Assembly (NCBI GenBank): GCA_965153455.1
Contig: OZ234503.1
Coordinates: forward strand, 4,588,001-4,652,000
Source of the DNA: Sphagnum compactum
Taxonomy: Eukaryota > Bryophyta > Sphagnopsida > Sphagnales
Direction: 5' to 3'
Length of the DNA stretch: 64,000 nucleotides
Positions 49,151 to 62,400 of this stretch are shown here, in pieces. Each line of letters begins with the position of its first letter. The stretch's first letter is position 1. A model generated the notes under the pieces. That model had not been told where the DNA came from. It was given only the letters and a program-made list of their open reading frames with translations, and did no database searches. The position numbers and the translations under genes were made by a program.

Positions 49151-50640
49151 TAATGCAACCAACTTGACCTTAGCAATTATGTAAACAATTCGTCAATTGA
49201 AATATTTCAAACCTTCATTTTATTTCCACAAAACTAATGTTTTTTGGTGCTGATGGGGTTAAAGTATTTCAAGGTTGTTACATAGGTGTTATTATCCAAT
49301 TATAATATCATCAATTTGTTCCATTCATGATTGGTGTTGATTGCATGGGCACACACTGGACAAATTGGCTATCTAAATCCTTTTTGTTTTGAACGTGGTC
49401 AATAATCTTGAGATATTCATGTAGTCATTGTACATATATTTTTCTAGCTTTTCGAAACGACTCAAGAACTAGTTGAACAAGGGGGGATCATAGAAACAAA
49501 TGGCTTGAAGGTCCTAAACTACATCAAGATGTGTTAGATTTCTATGTTAAGCCTATTCAGATGAGTTTTACAAAAATATTATCCATTGTTGCTAAGGATG
49601 GCATTTGATAGCCTTACAATCCAAGTTATTGTCTCTAACTTGGAAAATCTAGTTGATGTTGAAACTTTTTTGAACCTTGTTTGCATTATCCTTCTTTTAA
49701 TCACCGTGAAAAATTTGATTAAACTAGCACAAGCCCAAGTTGTCTTTGTCATTGATTTGGTACAAGTAATCAGTTGACCTAGGTAAAATTACATGAGATG
49801 TTCCTTGATCCTTTTATTGGTTTCAAATTTGATTCATTTGTAAATTTCTAGTCTCTTGTGGAAGGTAAGCATGAGACAATTTTGATGAGATGGATTATAT
49901 ATTTGAATAGTGGTGTTGATCACTTGGCATTCGAGTGTTAAACAAGCCACATATGGGCACAAGTTTAGGATTTTAACACAGGGGTGAAATGTTATGTGAT
50001 TAGGGACATTTTTGAAGTAGTTGGCAAATGTCAAACTCCAATGTTCAAAGGTGACCTCAAAAATTAATGGTTGAGCTACACAAACGTTTTTCATAACCTG
50101 AATTGCATGAGGCATTAGGTATTGTGTATCTTAATTATTAATTGTTTAAAAGATGTGACGAATCATTCATCACCATTTGAATGTTTTGAAGGTTTTATTT
50201 TGTGCCCCAAAAAAAGATAAGGGTTGTTAAACATTTGGTTTTTAAGGTTTTGTGTGCATCTACCTTAAATGTGCAAAAATCCATGATCATAATTATTTTA
50301 TTATGCAAGGCAATGCCAAAGCTGCCTTGGGCCTTTCTAATAGTATTAATCCCCTGAAGAAAATGTGGAGGTTGATCTTTAATTTTGTCATCCTATCTTG
50401 CAACATTTTAGAAAATGTGAAACTAGTAGAAATTGCTAGACTTCAGGTGTTGGGTTTAGTGGAAGACAAATGGGTATTCAATAACCTAAATTTCATCAAA
50501 ACTAAGATTCAAAATCAATTGATTGACAACTTGACTTTGTGTCTACATGTTTAGGCAATCTTTTAATACAATGCACAATTTTCATTATGATGAAGTTGTG
50601 AGGATTTGGCAATTGGAGAAGTGTCAATATTCCTTGATGT
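49151..50640 (+). pseudogene. hAT-like transposase remnant
   Basis: The C-terminal part reads VQVLG-like LQVLGLVEDKWVFNNLNFIK, then TKIQNQLIDNLTLCLHV and, after a stop, HNFHYDEVVRIWQLEKCQ. This matches the order of the hAT C-terminal dimerisation region (S/VEDERxFSxLxFxKTKLRNRL...). An upstream piece (LLLITVKNLIKLAQAQVVFV, 49690-49760) fits the preceding helical part. Stops break the frame. The assignment is by eye. Confidence 0.55.
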
Positions 50641-51700
50641 TTAAAAGCTTTTCAATTGTAAGTTGCTTAATGCCAAGCAAGCCTTGTGTTTTGTTTTCAT
50701 TATCTACATTATGATTATATTGTTTATGGTTGTTTATTGGTTTTCTACGTTGTTATTGTTATATGTAAACATGAAACACAATTTTCAAAGGATTATTGGC
50801 ACTTTGTTTTCATGATCCTCATTGGTTTAGTAATCACTCCCTTCCAAGTTCCTAGATATGTTTTCTTTTTTTTTCAAGAACAATATTAACTAGCTTATAG
50901 GATACAATATGTTGCACCGGACAAAGTCTTTTAATGTCTAGGGTTTGATCCTTTGATAATGTGATTTGATGAAGACTTGAAGCTCTTTAGCAATGTGCCA
51001 TGTAATCAAGTTTTCATTGTTGGTTAACTTTTTTTCAGCAATTTTGAATGCAACCCTAGATAGTGATCATCATCATAGCTTTCGATTGCCACCCCTAATA
51101 TGTTACCAATAATATTCATAAAGATGAAAATGTTGTTTGCCAATTGTGCATTGAAACAAAAAATGATTGCATAATTTTCCGTCACACCTCTAGCATACCA
51201 CAAAGTGTGCAATTCTTTCTTTTTAATGTTCACAAATTATGCAACTTTTCCCCAAAAAAAAAAAAAGATAAAAAAAGCCAGGGCTTGGGGGGAGCTGGCT
51301 TTTACTAGTTTCAACCCCTATTTATGGAGAGTAAGGCTACCCATTTTGGGTATTATGGTTGTAACTTGTAAGAAGAGCTAAGCTCTTTATACCCGGAGGC
51401 TACCAATTTGAACAAGTTTATACTAAGAGTTAAGGGTCCCATTTGGGTATTATCATTGTAAGCTTGTGATACCCTGAGGTTACCACAGACCACAGTTAGG
51501 GAGTTTCCAACCCTAATCTCCTTAGGGCTCACTCTATACACAACAACCTGACCTACTATCATTCTGCTGGGTAATGCCTTGTCAGCAGGGTATTACACCC
51601 CGGACCCTGCCCCTTTGTTCATTGTGTAATGCCATATGCTGGCAGGCCCTTAACTGACTGACACTTAAAAAAAAAAAAACACAACCCCCTTTCCATCTGC
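50641..51700. other. AT-rich sequence; no gene seen
   Basis: Contains poly-A tracts near 51255 and 51670 that may mark ends of decayed retroposons. Confidence 0.4.
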
Positions 51701-51739
51701 CCTTTTTTTTATTTACATGTAAATTAAGGACCCTACACC

Positions 51740-52280
51740 CTCAATATTCTGCAGGTCTTAAGGTGCCTTGAATGGCAGAATCTGCATTACTGGCTGACTT
51801 TGTCATATTCTAACTACACTGGTACCCTCATTTCCTAAGCACCTATGGCATTCTATTGTCATTTCCTACTTACTTACATGGTCTTTTCCCCCACAGAATG
51901 TGCCCCTAGGGTGCATTATGCCTCCTAGTGACTCGCTAGGGCATAGCCGGTACGTAATGACTCATTACGAGGCAGAATACACCTAAGGGATGCTTTCTCT
52001 ATTACAAAAGGGGGACCGTACTTTTCCGCAGGCTTCTGGCAATCTTAAATGGCAAAAATCTGCCACCATTGTTGATTCAGTAATTTCCTACCTACCTAAA
52101 TAACTTTACAACCTACCTATGGTCCTTAACACTTGCGGAATGTGCCCCTAGGGCACAATGTCTCCTATGGCATGTCCAATAGTTCATCCCTATGGCTTGG
52201 GCCTACCAGCCTTTCTGTAATGAATTGCTAGAAGGTAGAATGCACCTTAGGGGGGCAAGTTCTGTAATTGGTAAAAAACA
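51740..52280. repeat. Diverged tandem duplication of about 240 bp
   Basis: GAATGTGCCCCTAGGG and flanking tracts recur at about 51897 and 52138; (G)GCAGAAT/GGTAGAATGCACCT-type ends recur at about 51975 and 52234. Confidence 0.6.
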
Positions 52281-54050
52281 AAACCTCCTATATTGTTTTT
52301 TTCGCCTTCGTTCTTTTAAGGCAATTGTGGGGGCAGAATTTTGTTCAGTTTTGAGCACTTTTTAAAGAGGAGGCATTCCCCGTCGTAATGCCCTGTTTGG
52401 GGATAATTACACACAGAACTTACAAGGCCCCCCCTTGACAGCTGGCTTTTGCTTTCTGTTTACGCATTTCTACGAGGAGTAATTGCCCCATTTCAGAGAT
52501 TATGGACTAGATGACCCTCGTGCTTGGGTTAGTTCTTATTGGACACAACCAAGCTGTACGAGAGAAAGTGTGGAGCCTACGGGTTATGGGACACAAACAG
52601 AGTGTGAATTAACTTATGAGGTTCAACCAACCAATGAGTAAGAACGTGCAAAAAGGTCGTAGGGAGGTTAAAAAAAACGTCAGAAGGCAGCAAGATATGC
52701 GATATATAACTGGGGAGCTCTTGTTCAATGCTGTGCTGCCACGTTTGCAAAAGGGCATAGATCTCTTGTTCAATGTTGTGTTGGCATGTTAGTCAATGTC
52801 GGCTTCATTTGGGTAATGGTTGTAAGCTCCAATATACCTGAGGGGGTGGTCAGGGTTACCATCCCCCTCTTTTTTCCTTCTATACCCGAGTGGTGGTCAC
52901 AACTCATAACCTTTCAGTGATGATGGCTCACCACGAGTGATGGTCACAACCGGCGTGGGCGGGTATTAGACATTGCATGAACCCCCCCCCATCACTTATG
53001 GGGGCAATTCTTGCACTTCAAAACTACGGTTCTCAAAAAAATCAAACAACCAGCTCTGATATATAATCATTGTTCTAGAATTTTTTTTAAGAAATCAAAT
53101 AATAGCGCGCAAAATTGTTAGTTCCTTAATTTCCTTAATTTGGTTCTCTCATGAAAACGGTGAGCTCTTTAATCAATACCCGTAGTTCTTTGCGGGTTTT
53201 GAAACAACCGGAACTGGGTGGTTCTCTGATATACCAATTATTTTTTCTCTCAAAAAAACTGGAACTGACGGTTATTAAGAAAGTCAAAATACCCATGCAA
53301 CATTGGTGGCAGCCTTATCTCTGAGGGCTGGTGGACCTGACCAGCCCTGCTGGGGTTAGGGCAACCTTAACCCTCAAAAAGGGTGTGGGGAGAGCAATAG
53401 CTTATACTTTAGCCTAGGGTCAGCTTCCACATTGACAAAGAGAATAATTAATTTTCATAAAAGAATTCATCAAAATTTTGGAAATTATTATTTCTTTGTG
53501 ACTATTTTGAGTAGTCTAGTATGAATGATACAGTCATGTGCTGAGTGAAATTATTCAGATTGTTAGTTAGTTAGCCTGTGGTAATTATGATGGCTTTTTC
53601 AACATTTTTCAGCTTGATATTTTCAGCCCCAATAAAAAAAAAATTCAATAAAAGTTAATGGATTATTATTAAATATTGAAACTGGCCTTAGGAGCACTGA
53701 TTTTTTTTTTTGCAAGAATTTTGGTCAGTTCTTAGAAAGTTTTTAAATTTTTTTGGTAAAGTTTTGGAAAAAAAAAAAGAGGTGTGTTTTCTCTAGTGTA
53801 AAATTTGAATAATTTTGCTACTGAAGTTTCTGGACAAACTGAATGTTTTATATCCAAAAACTGAAACCCAAAAAAAAAAAAAAAGAGAAAAAAAAGAAGA
53901 AAGAAAAAAAACCCCCTTCTTGCTGACATAAAATTGAAATAAAAAAATCCATGAAATCAGAAATTGAGAAGAATGCCACTTGAAAACCCCCTCTAGCCTG
54001 CCTCTCTCTCCCTGATGTGGAAAGGGTAGAACCTAGTACCTACCAGTCTA
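52281..54050. other. Intergenic sequence; no gene seen
   Basis: Homopolymer A/T tracts at 53700-53910 give low-complexity open frames. No coding motif found. Confidence 0.5.
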
Positions 54051-54467
54051 GTCTTCCAGATGGGTAGGTGCCACCCTTTTTTGGGCCTTGTTGTCCACCC
54101 TTTTGGTCTTCTTGTTGGCGTGCAAAAAGCTTTCCTTTTGCTGACTGGTGCTGGTGGTCACCTTAATGCAAACTCTTTGGAAGCTCATTACACCACTAGA
54201 CAGACACTAGTGCTGCTGCCATTTTCTTGTTTTGCCCTTTCCCTTTTTAGCTTTTCCAACTTCATGGGACATGCTGCTGTTGTTCTCCTGCTCCTCTTCA
54301 CTGCTGTTGCTGCTGTTTTAGTTGGTTTTTGCAGATGATGCTTTTGCTGTTGTTGTTGTAGTTGAGCTTTTGCTGCTGCTGCTTTTGTTGTTGTTATTGT
54401 ATTTGGGTTTTGGGTTTTGTTGTTTGTTTCCTTTGTTATTGTTGTTGTTTGTTTTATGTTCCCAAAA

Positions 54468-54655
54468 TGAAATATGAAAGTGTTTTTTGGGTTTGTATGA
54501 AATATGAAGTGTTTTTGGGTTTTTAGGACATGTATGAAAGTGTTTTTTGGGTTTGTAGGACATGTATGAAAGTGTTTTTGGGTTTATAGGACATATATGA
54601 AAGTGTTTTTGGGTTTGTATGAAATATGAAAGTGTTGTTGGGTGTTTTTGGGTTT
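54468..54655. repeat. Minisatellite of about 31 bp units upstream of the bZIP gene
   Basis: About six copies of ATGAAAGTGTTTTTGGGTTTGTA with ATGAAATATGAA or GGACATGTATGAA linkers. It ends about 300 bp before the bZIP start codon. Confidence 0.85.
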
Positions 54656-54953
54656 CTTGTTTGTTGATGGATTTCACGACGTGTTTTGTCACTGTGAAAA
54701 AAGATATGACTTTGATCGTGGGAAGGTGGTGTTTTGTGTGGGAAGTTGGTTTGCTTTTGTTTCACTGATGCTTTGATTTTCTCTCTCTCTCTCCCTCTCT
54801 CCTCCTCTGCTTATGTGTTGGTAGAAGCGAGAGGCTTTGGTAAAGTGAGGAGGAGGAGCAGTATAGAAGTCAGAGGAGAAAGAGACAAAAATAGTGAAAC
54901 ACAGAGAGAGACAGAGGGACAGACAGAGAGGGGGGGTGGAGGTGGGGGAAACG

Positions 54954-56321
54954 ATGGGGGCAGCAGGAGAGGAAGGAGCAGGAAGCCCAGTTGCAGCAAG
55001 TAAAGGAGGAGGCAAGGGATCGGGGAAAACAGCAACAGCAACAACAGCGTCATCGTCACCTCCAGCAGCCTCAGGTACAGCAGCCCTGACGACGCCAGCG
55101 GCAGCTGCGGCTACTGTGGTGGCAGACGGGCAGCCAGCAGCTCCACCAGGGTCATACTCGGAATGGGCTGCTGCATTTCAAGCTTACTATGCAGCAGGAG
55201 GAGGACAGCCGCCGCCCCCGGGTGCTTTTGCTCCTCATCCTTACATGTGGGGAGGTCAGCCCATCATGCCACCACCTTATGGTGCTCCACCACCTTATGG
55301 AGGTATGTTCCCTCCAGCTGCAGGAATGTATGGCCACCCAGGTATGTATGGGCAGTATGGAGCACCTCCTCCTCCTCTTCCTGCTCCTCCTGTAGCTTCT
55401 GAAGTGGCTAAAGAGCATGCAGAGCACCCCAAGCAAGAGTCTGTAGAAGGTGGAGCAAAATCTCAAACCTCAAAGCAGTCAACTCTGAAGAGAACCAAGG
55501 GTAGTAAAGGCAGCAGCCTGATGACAACAACAACCCTAAAAAGGAAAGGGAGTGATGGAGGCAAGGAGAATGGTGCAGGTGGTTTTGCACCCAGTAGTAA
55601 TGGGGATGAGAATGAGAGTGGAAGTGATGCGTCCACTGATGCTAGTGAAGATGAGAGTCCACAAAACCTTACACACAACAAAAGGAGCTTTGATCAACTT
55701 GCTCTGAATGCTTCTGGAGTGGGAGGAGGAGGAGGAGGAGGAGGTGGCAGCTATGTACCCTCTCCTCCTCCTGCTGGTCAATCTCATCCAGATACAACCC
55801 CTGCACTGGGTACCCCAGGGACTGGTGCTGGAAGCTTGGAAATGAGCCTGGATTATTGGAATACTGGATCTGCTTCCTTAGTGAAGGCAAGCAAACAAAT
55901 GTCCGCAAGCCCTTCAACAAGTGCACCTCCAACGGAACTGTGGTTGCAGGATGAGAGGGAGTTGAAACGGCAGCGGAGGAAGCAGTCTAACAGGGAGTCT
56001 GCAAGGAGGTCAAGGCTTCGAAAACAGGCAGAATGTGAGGAGTTAGGAACACGTGTGGATTCACTTAATGTGGAAAATGTGGCCTTACGCACTGAGCTTT
56101 CAAGGATGACTGAAGAATGCAAGAGGTTGCAAGCTGAGAATGCAGCCTTACATGGACAACTGTGTAACATTCCACAACAAGTTACAGTACGAGCATCTGA
56201 GTCAGACGGTGTTCCAGTTGCTAATGATGAGGAGGATGAAGACTCCCAACCCAAAGAAAATGGCAACTCAAAGAGAAAACAGGACAACCCAGCAGGTGAG
56301 ACTTCTGTCCTAGGCACATAA
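54954..56321 (+). CDS. GBF: G-box-binding-factor bZIP transcription factor, intronless
   Basis: This is a 455 aa GBF-type (group G) bZIP regulator that should bind ACGT-core G-boxes in the nucleus. The start chosen is the ATG at 54954 (MGAAGEEGAGSPVAAS), the usual GBF-like N-terminus; an upstream in-frame ATG at 54894 would add 20 charged residues. Residues about 65-155 form a Pro-rich multifunctional mosaic region (YSEWAAAFQAYY, PYMWGGQPIMPPPYG). A Ser/acidic and polyglycine linker follows. The bZIP at about 337-400 has basic motif SNRESARRSRLRK and a leucine zipper (LGTRVDSLNVENVALRTEL). An acidic tail ends the protein. The whole frame is open without introns, unlike GBF genes of model plants, which have many; see findings. 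A (CT)n tract lies in the probable 5' UTR. Confidence 0.93.
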   Translation: MGAAGEEGAGSPVAASKGGGKGSGKTATATTASSSPPAASGTAALTTPAAAAATVVADGQPAAPPGSYSEWAAAFQAYYAAGGGQPPPPGAFAPHPYMWGGQPIMPPPYGAPPPYGGMFPPAAGMYGHPGMYGQYGAPPPPLPAPPVASEVAKEHAEHPKQESVEGGAKSQTSKQSTLKRTKGSKGSSLMTTTTLKRKGSDGGKENGAGGFAPSSNGDENESGSDASTDASEDESPQNLTHNKRSFDQLALNASGVGGGGGGGGGSYVPSPPPAGQSHPDTTPALGTPGTGAGSLEMSLDYWNTGSASLVKASKQMSASPSTSAPPTELWLQDERELKRQRRKQSNRESARRSRLRKQAECEELGTRVDSLNVENVALRTELSRMTEECKRLQAENAALHGQLCNIPQQVTVRASESDGVPVANDEEDEDSQPKENGNSKRKQDNPAGETSVLGT

Positions 56322-59300
56322 AGTTGTTACTGCGGGCTTTGGCTATGCAAGTGACCTGTCTGTTTCCTGGTAGGTTTTGAGTTGGTGCTTCTAAACCTAT
56401 GTCCAGAAGCTTGGATTAACATCTGTTCAGTAAATTGGTTGAGTTCCAACAATAATAGTATGGGATCAGATTCCGTGATTTCAGATACCAATTTGGTAGA
56501 ATCATAATTTTGAACTGAGGCTCTGGTGGTACCAAATCATCCTTGCATAAAAGGTACAGCACTCAGAGAAATTTCCTAGTGTGTTCGGAAGGCACCTTTA
56601 TATCTGCAATCATCCCTCGTAGAAAAGAGGAGGGACAGTATGCCTACTTGTTAAGAGTGGGAGGGATCTTACACCTACTTACGTAAGATCCCTCTCTATT
56701 AAGGAGTAGGTGTAAGGATCTTCCGCCTTCTACACCTCATGATCTATGTATGTTTTGGTTCAGGTTCATGATAACATTATTCACCTCATGCTTTATGATG
56801 GGTAAAGTCCATGGGTGGGGGACATTCGCAAAGCGTGGGGCCAAATTTGGCTTCCCCCTTGGCATAGGCCCCTTTATTTTGGGAATGTCCTCCACCTGTG
56901 GGCTTTACCTTCACATATGAAGTAGTGTCTGTTGATTTCATAAAACCATGTAAGACCCCAGAACTCAGTCTTAAGAAACAGAGGGAAATGGCACCTTTGA
57001 TCTCTAAGGTCTACTGCACTCTTTTCAGCAAAGATGCTCCCAAATCGTGCACATACTACTGCTTGCAAATTCGGTATTGCGGGGGGGAGTGGAGGGGGTA
57101 CCGAATTCCCAGTTGAACCCAGTCTTCATCATAATGTATTACCATCACTTTTTGAAGATGGACCTGAAATCTAGTTTTGATGGTGAGATGCAGGATTGCG
57201 ACCAGACAGTGAGCAAGTTGCACCATCATAACAAGAAAGTGTTGTTGTTCTTGGAGCCAAACATTGCAAGAATTACTCTAAAAACAACTTTTTTTTTCCC
57301 CATTGTGGTTGGTATTTTCCAGTAGCAGCAGTTTGATTCTTTTGCACAGTATGTGTGTTTTGGGTTGGAAAAACTGGCCAATTTGATGAAAAGGATGGGG
57401 GGGGGGGGGGGTTTTCTATGGGATGATGACTGCAAGACTCTATTTGTAAGTGTGAAATTGAAAGCTTTCTTTTGATGTTTGGTGCTCAAGGAAAAGTTTA
57501 ATCCTTGTTCTGGTGTTTTCTTTCTCATGAGTATGGAGATTTCTTGATTCTCATTGAGAGTTATCTCTGGTCAATTTTGCAATGAAGGCTTTTATTAAGG
57601 CACTTAACCGGTGTTCTTCCAATGTTCTTATGTAATATCCATGGTGGTACTTAGCTTTGTAAGGTGTCAAAAGGCTTTTATGACTTTCCTCCCATTTGCA
57701 TTGAGGTTTGCTCTTTATCAGTTCCACAAATCCGTTCAGGGGTAAGCAATCCACAACTTTGTATGTAATTATTGCTGAAGTGGGAACAAAGTATTTCCAC
57801 CACAAGATGGGAGTTGGGGATGTTATTGTTCAAGGAAGGAAGTGAAAGCATCTCGAGGAAATGGTGTTGACTCTCTGAAAAGAAATTAGTATTGAAGCTG
57901 AAATGATGTGGATGCTCTGAAAGAAAAATTAGAATTGCAACTGGAAGGACTACTTGTGTATCTCACACTTCCCAACTTAATTTGTTTCTTACCTGAGATA
58001 TCTTTTATGAAAGTGTTGGCTGGTCATACTTTCAACTGCTCAAAAGGGAATAGGTCACCACACACAGCAACAATCCTATGCCGTCAGAAATTTCCTCCAT
58101 GAGATTCAACAATTAATGAACAGATTCAGTTTTACTAATCCTCTAAAGCTCTTGTCTTAAAGCTTTCCTTTCCTTTCTTCTCTCTATTTTCTTCTGTTTT
58201 TTTTTTGTTTCATCTTTTGGCTTTTTGTGTGTGATTGAAAGCTTATAAAATTCTGACCAAAAAGACAAAAAGAAAGAAAAAATACAAATAGTTTTTAATG
58301 TGTGACCAAAAGTTAATACTTGTGACTGAAAAGAAAAGGAAAAAAAGAAAATCTACCTCTTCTGCCTCTTTGAGTTCTTGTTGGAATTTGGTTATTCTTC
58401 TTTTCCTCATTTAAGTTTAGTTGAGCCAGCCAGCATCATTGCTGAGTTTTCCAGTTACTTCCTCTCTTGTGACAGAATTGTTTGATAATGTTTGAGATTA
58501 ACCAACACCCATCACCAGAGAACTGATGACAGCAGTGGGGAAGTTATGGTAAGTGATGAAAACCTGCCAAACGTCAATTAAACAAAGCACCCAAAAAAGG
58601 GGGGAGAGGAAGGTAAGTGGTCAATTACCATATATGTTGGCTGTGCATATGATCTTCACTCATGCTCAAACTCAAGTCTGTCTTGTGGTCTCAACTCGTG
58701 GCAGAAAATGTCCATCCTGTAAATCTGTCAGCTTTGCACTGTACATTTGCGGGCACACAGTTAGTTGCTGGCAGTCACAAAACTTGACAAATCCAGTCTT
58801 TTTCTTCTCAATGAAAGCACAGTCACATTGACTGTCTGTATTCTTCTATAACACACAATGGATTGACAGTTCCAAGCTTGTCTAGATACTTTGCATTATA
58901 AAAAAAAACATCCTGCAAAGCACTACGCTGTACTAGCTTGTAAGTTTCAGGGATGAAGAAGGTGAAGCTGTGTACCGAGTTGTAGAAATCTGATCTCAAT
59001 AGTCAAAGCATATCAAGAAAAGCCCACCTTTACTTTAATTATATCTCACTTCACTAATTGGGGATATCTATTGTAGTCTACCAGCTCATCCAGAAGAACA
59101 GGGTTCACTCTTAGAAGAAGGATAGCAAGGGACTCTGTTAAAGACAACAGGCATGTTTGCATTTCTACTTTTGAGTACATGAACAGCTTCCAGAATTATA
59201 GGAACAGCTAATCGAAAGCTTTGTCACTAGTTTCTATCCATTGGGCACCTTGGAAGCCCAGGACTGATTGTCCTATCTCTTCAAATTCTCATGATTTCAA

Positions 59301-59453
59301 CTTTGGTAGTCCATAGTGCAACTGCATAATCTCTATATCACTTGTCTATGTACATTAAACCATTTAATGAGAGAAAACTTGCTCATCTCAGTCTGGCTTT
59401 CTCAAGCAGCAGCTGGGTGCAAGCAATGGAACAACACAGCAAGAGATAAGCCC
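56322..59453. other. 3' flank of the bZIP gene and intergenic sequence
   Basis: It includes the 3' UTR of the bZIP gene, a perfect hairpin at 56661-56694 and a poly-G run near 57397-57411. No further gene was recognised. Confidence 0.55.
56661..56694. repeat. Perfect 12 bp inverted repeat
   Basis: GAGGGATCTTAC (56661-56672) and GTAAGATCCCTC (56683-56694) flank a 10 nt loop, about 340 bp after the bZIP stop codon. The loop sequence recurs in part just downstream (AGTAGGTGTAAGGATCTT). Confidence 0.7.
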
Positions 59454-62400
59454 TTAGACAGTGTATGACTGCTGAATTGTGTTGATATCCAAGCCTTTCA
59501 ATCGCACCACTGATTCTACGTGGCCCTTCAAGGTGTTCACTTCTCTCAACCTGCAGCACCCTCAAAATTACATCAGTTCTTGCAAATCCACACCATAGTA
59601 GACATTGACTACAACCTACTGTCTCTGTGTATGCTGCTGAGAGCAACACAACTACTGACGCAACCTTCATCACATGGTAATGGCTCATGTGCAGTGTTGT
59701 CAAATATTGGTAGAAAGGTAATCAAGAATCTTTTACAATGAGCAGTATGAGGAAAGAAGCATGTTCAGAAGCACCAGAAGACAGGGAAGCAATATTGAAT
59801 AGAGGATGAACCTGGCAATCTCAGCACGTCTCTTAGCCTGATCAGCCATATCACCAAGGTTCTCCTTGGAGCCCATGGCAGTACCTGTCTCCACCCCAGG
59901 TGGGTGAAGACCATGCAAAGTTCGTTGTGCTGTGGCCCACTGTGCCTCACGGACTTCTTTGCCAAAATTCTTATGGCGTGTAAAGGCAGTCTGCACCCAT
60001 GATTCAACTTGCACCTAAAACTTTAGGTTTCATGTCCAAACAAAAGTCTCTTTCATTACTGTTAGGAGGAGCTCTGGCTGATGCTTCATCATTATACATA
60101 ATTTGTTGCTGTTTCCACACAAACATGTCTTGAGTGAAATTCCATGAAGGCAAGACTGTAAAGACCCAATACATAATCTGCAGTTTCTTTCAGACTCTTT
60201 CAGAAAATGCAACAGTACCTTGCTATTCAGCATGTTATCCCATGCCGTCCCACTTAGGATATACCGAGTTGCAAACTTGATGATGTCAAGGGGTATATAG
60301 AATACAAGGCTGTAAAGCCAAATGACTCCGGCCCATCCCCACCCAATGCCCCGGATATTGGCAAAACCCCATGTTGCATACACTGCAATGAATGTTGCTA
60401 TCTGCAGTCCTATTCCCAGTGGAACTCATCAGATATCCCAATTTACTCTGCATCTCATCTGAACAAAGCCTGGCCAGTCTATATGGGGAAAAGTAGAATA
60501 AAATCTCCTCCAAACCCTAAAAGAAAACCCAAGATACATAAAAATGCAGAAAGTCAAAAGTAACCAGAATGACCTACCAGTTGAGCAATAAGGAAGGCAC
60601 TCATGAGCAAGAGGCCAGGTCGCTCAACAAATGACCAACTGCGAGACCGGGTCACAAAAATGAGGGCCTGGCTCACGATACTGACTTGCAAATACACGGC
60701 AGATGTCATCTGGCTATTGCTGTACCCAATGTTCCGTACATGGAAGTGCCTCTGCATTTGTCCCACAGTAATACTCACATCATGACACTAATCACAAAAC
60801 TCTAAGTCCATGTCAATCACAAGCAATTCAGAACAAGATTAACCTGATCCCAAGTGTCTAGAGTAACAGTACAGTTGTCCACTTTAAATGAAAATTGAAT
60901 AATATCTGTGATCAATCATATGTTGAGAGTGTCTAAAATTGGTTCTCATACTGGGAAGAAGTCAGTTTTATGAATAGCCCAGAAGAATATGACAGTCATC
61001 ATTGCTAGGTAGCCACCAAGGACTACTCCAGTTGCAAAAATCTCTCTTAGCTTCCAGCTATCAGGTGTTGGAGAAGGTTTTACTCGATCTTTTGAGATAG
61101 TCATGATTGTACCTGCACCCAAAAAAAATTACCAGCAGTTAAACACCATAATTTTAAGTGTTTCCACCTAATGCTGGACCATGGAAAGTTCCAACCAAGA
61201 AAACTAACAAAACACTGTCAAGGATACATAGCTCCACAAAGTATAGCATCTTATTTCTGGAGTGAACATTAGAATCCATATTGTTGTAGGTGGTATTCCT
61301 CAGTGTACATGGAGACTCACCATCATTAAGGATAGCAATGATGAGCACCATGAAAGGAGAAAAGTCAAACTGCCAGATCAATGCGAGCAGCAAAAATCCT
61401 AGCTGAAACCCCACAGGTCATGTTATCTCACAGGGCCAACACCAGGAATTACATTGAACACATCAGATGGCTACAGTAATTCTCTTTCTCACTCAACCAT
61501 TGTCACAGGTCACAAGAAAAATTGCTGCAACATAGCATCAACTATCTCAAAAATGATGAAGGCCATAAAGCTGAGGATAAAGAAATACAGTCAAAACTAA
61601 CAACACAAAAACCCAGCTATATGTTTAGAAAAGCAGCCAAAAGCAACATTATGGCTCTTGAGTTCCAGTAAATGTACTTACCACGATACGGATAGTGATA
61701 GAAACAGCATAAATCTGCAACAAAATTGAATCCCAACATCATTGCAGCTTAGTTATAGAATAAGGTTGATAATCTTCATAACGGAAGCCAGAACTGTCAT
61801 GACATTTTTTTACTTTATTTGTTATGGGACCTGTTCATTTACCGTATAGTTCTTCATACGCTGGAAGATGGCACGACTTGTCAGCACAGCACTAATAATG
61901 ACACTGAGGCCTGGTTCTGTGAGGACAATGTCTGAAGCACTCCGAGCAGCATCTGTAGCATCTGCAACTGCGATACCTATGTCAGCTTTCTTCAATGCTG
62001 GCGCATCATTGACACCATCACCTGTCATTCCACAAATATGCTTCCTGTCTTGCAAGCGCTTCACGATTTCATACTTGTGCTCTGCACATACAGTGATAAC
62101 CTTACTTCAGCACAATCTTGAGATGTTACTGGAAGCTTAGATGGCATTGTGAAACAAAAGCTCTATAATCCAATCTCATATTCAGCTAAATGCTGAATCC
62201 AACCAACCTGTATTAATCAGACCTGCCTGGAATGAGTAACAGCGATAACACTTCTACATTGACCTCATGAACAATGAGCATGTACTCCACAGTTGGCACA
62301 AAAACCATAGTGAAGCTTCAGTATATAATGACCTGGAAAGACGCCAGCAAAACCATCTGCCTTCTCAATGAGCTCGTCGACAGGCAAGGCTGCAAGAGAT

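Noticed and set aside
54318-54692. Lys/Asn/Thr-rich minus-strand open frame near the bZIP gene
   Set aside because: Low-complexity translation of the 31 bp minisatellite and of trinucleotide runs.
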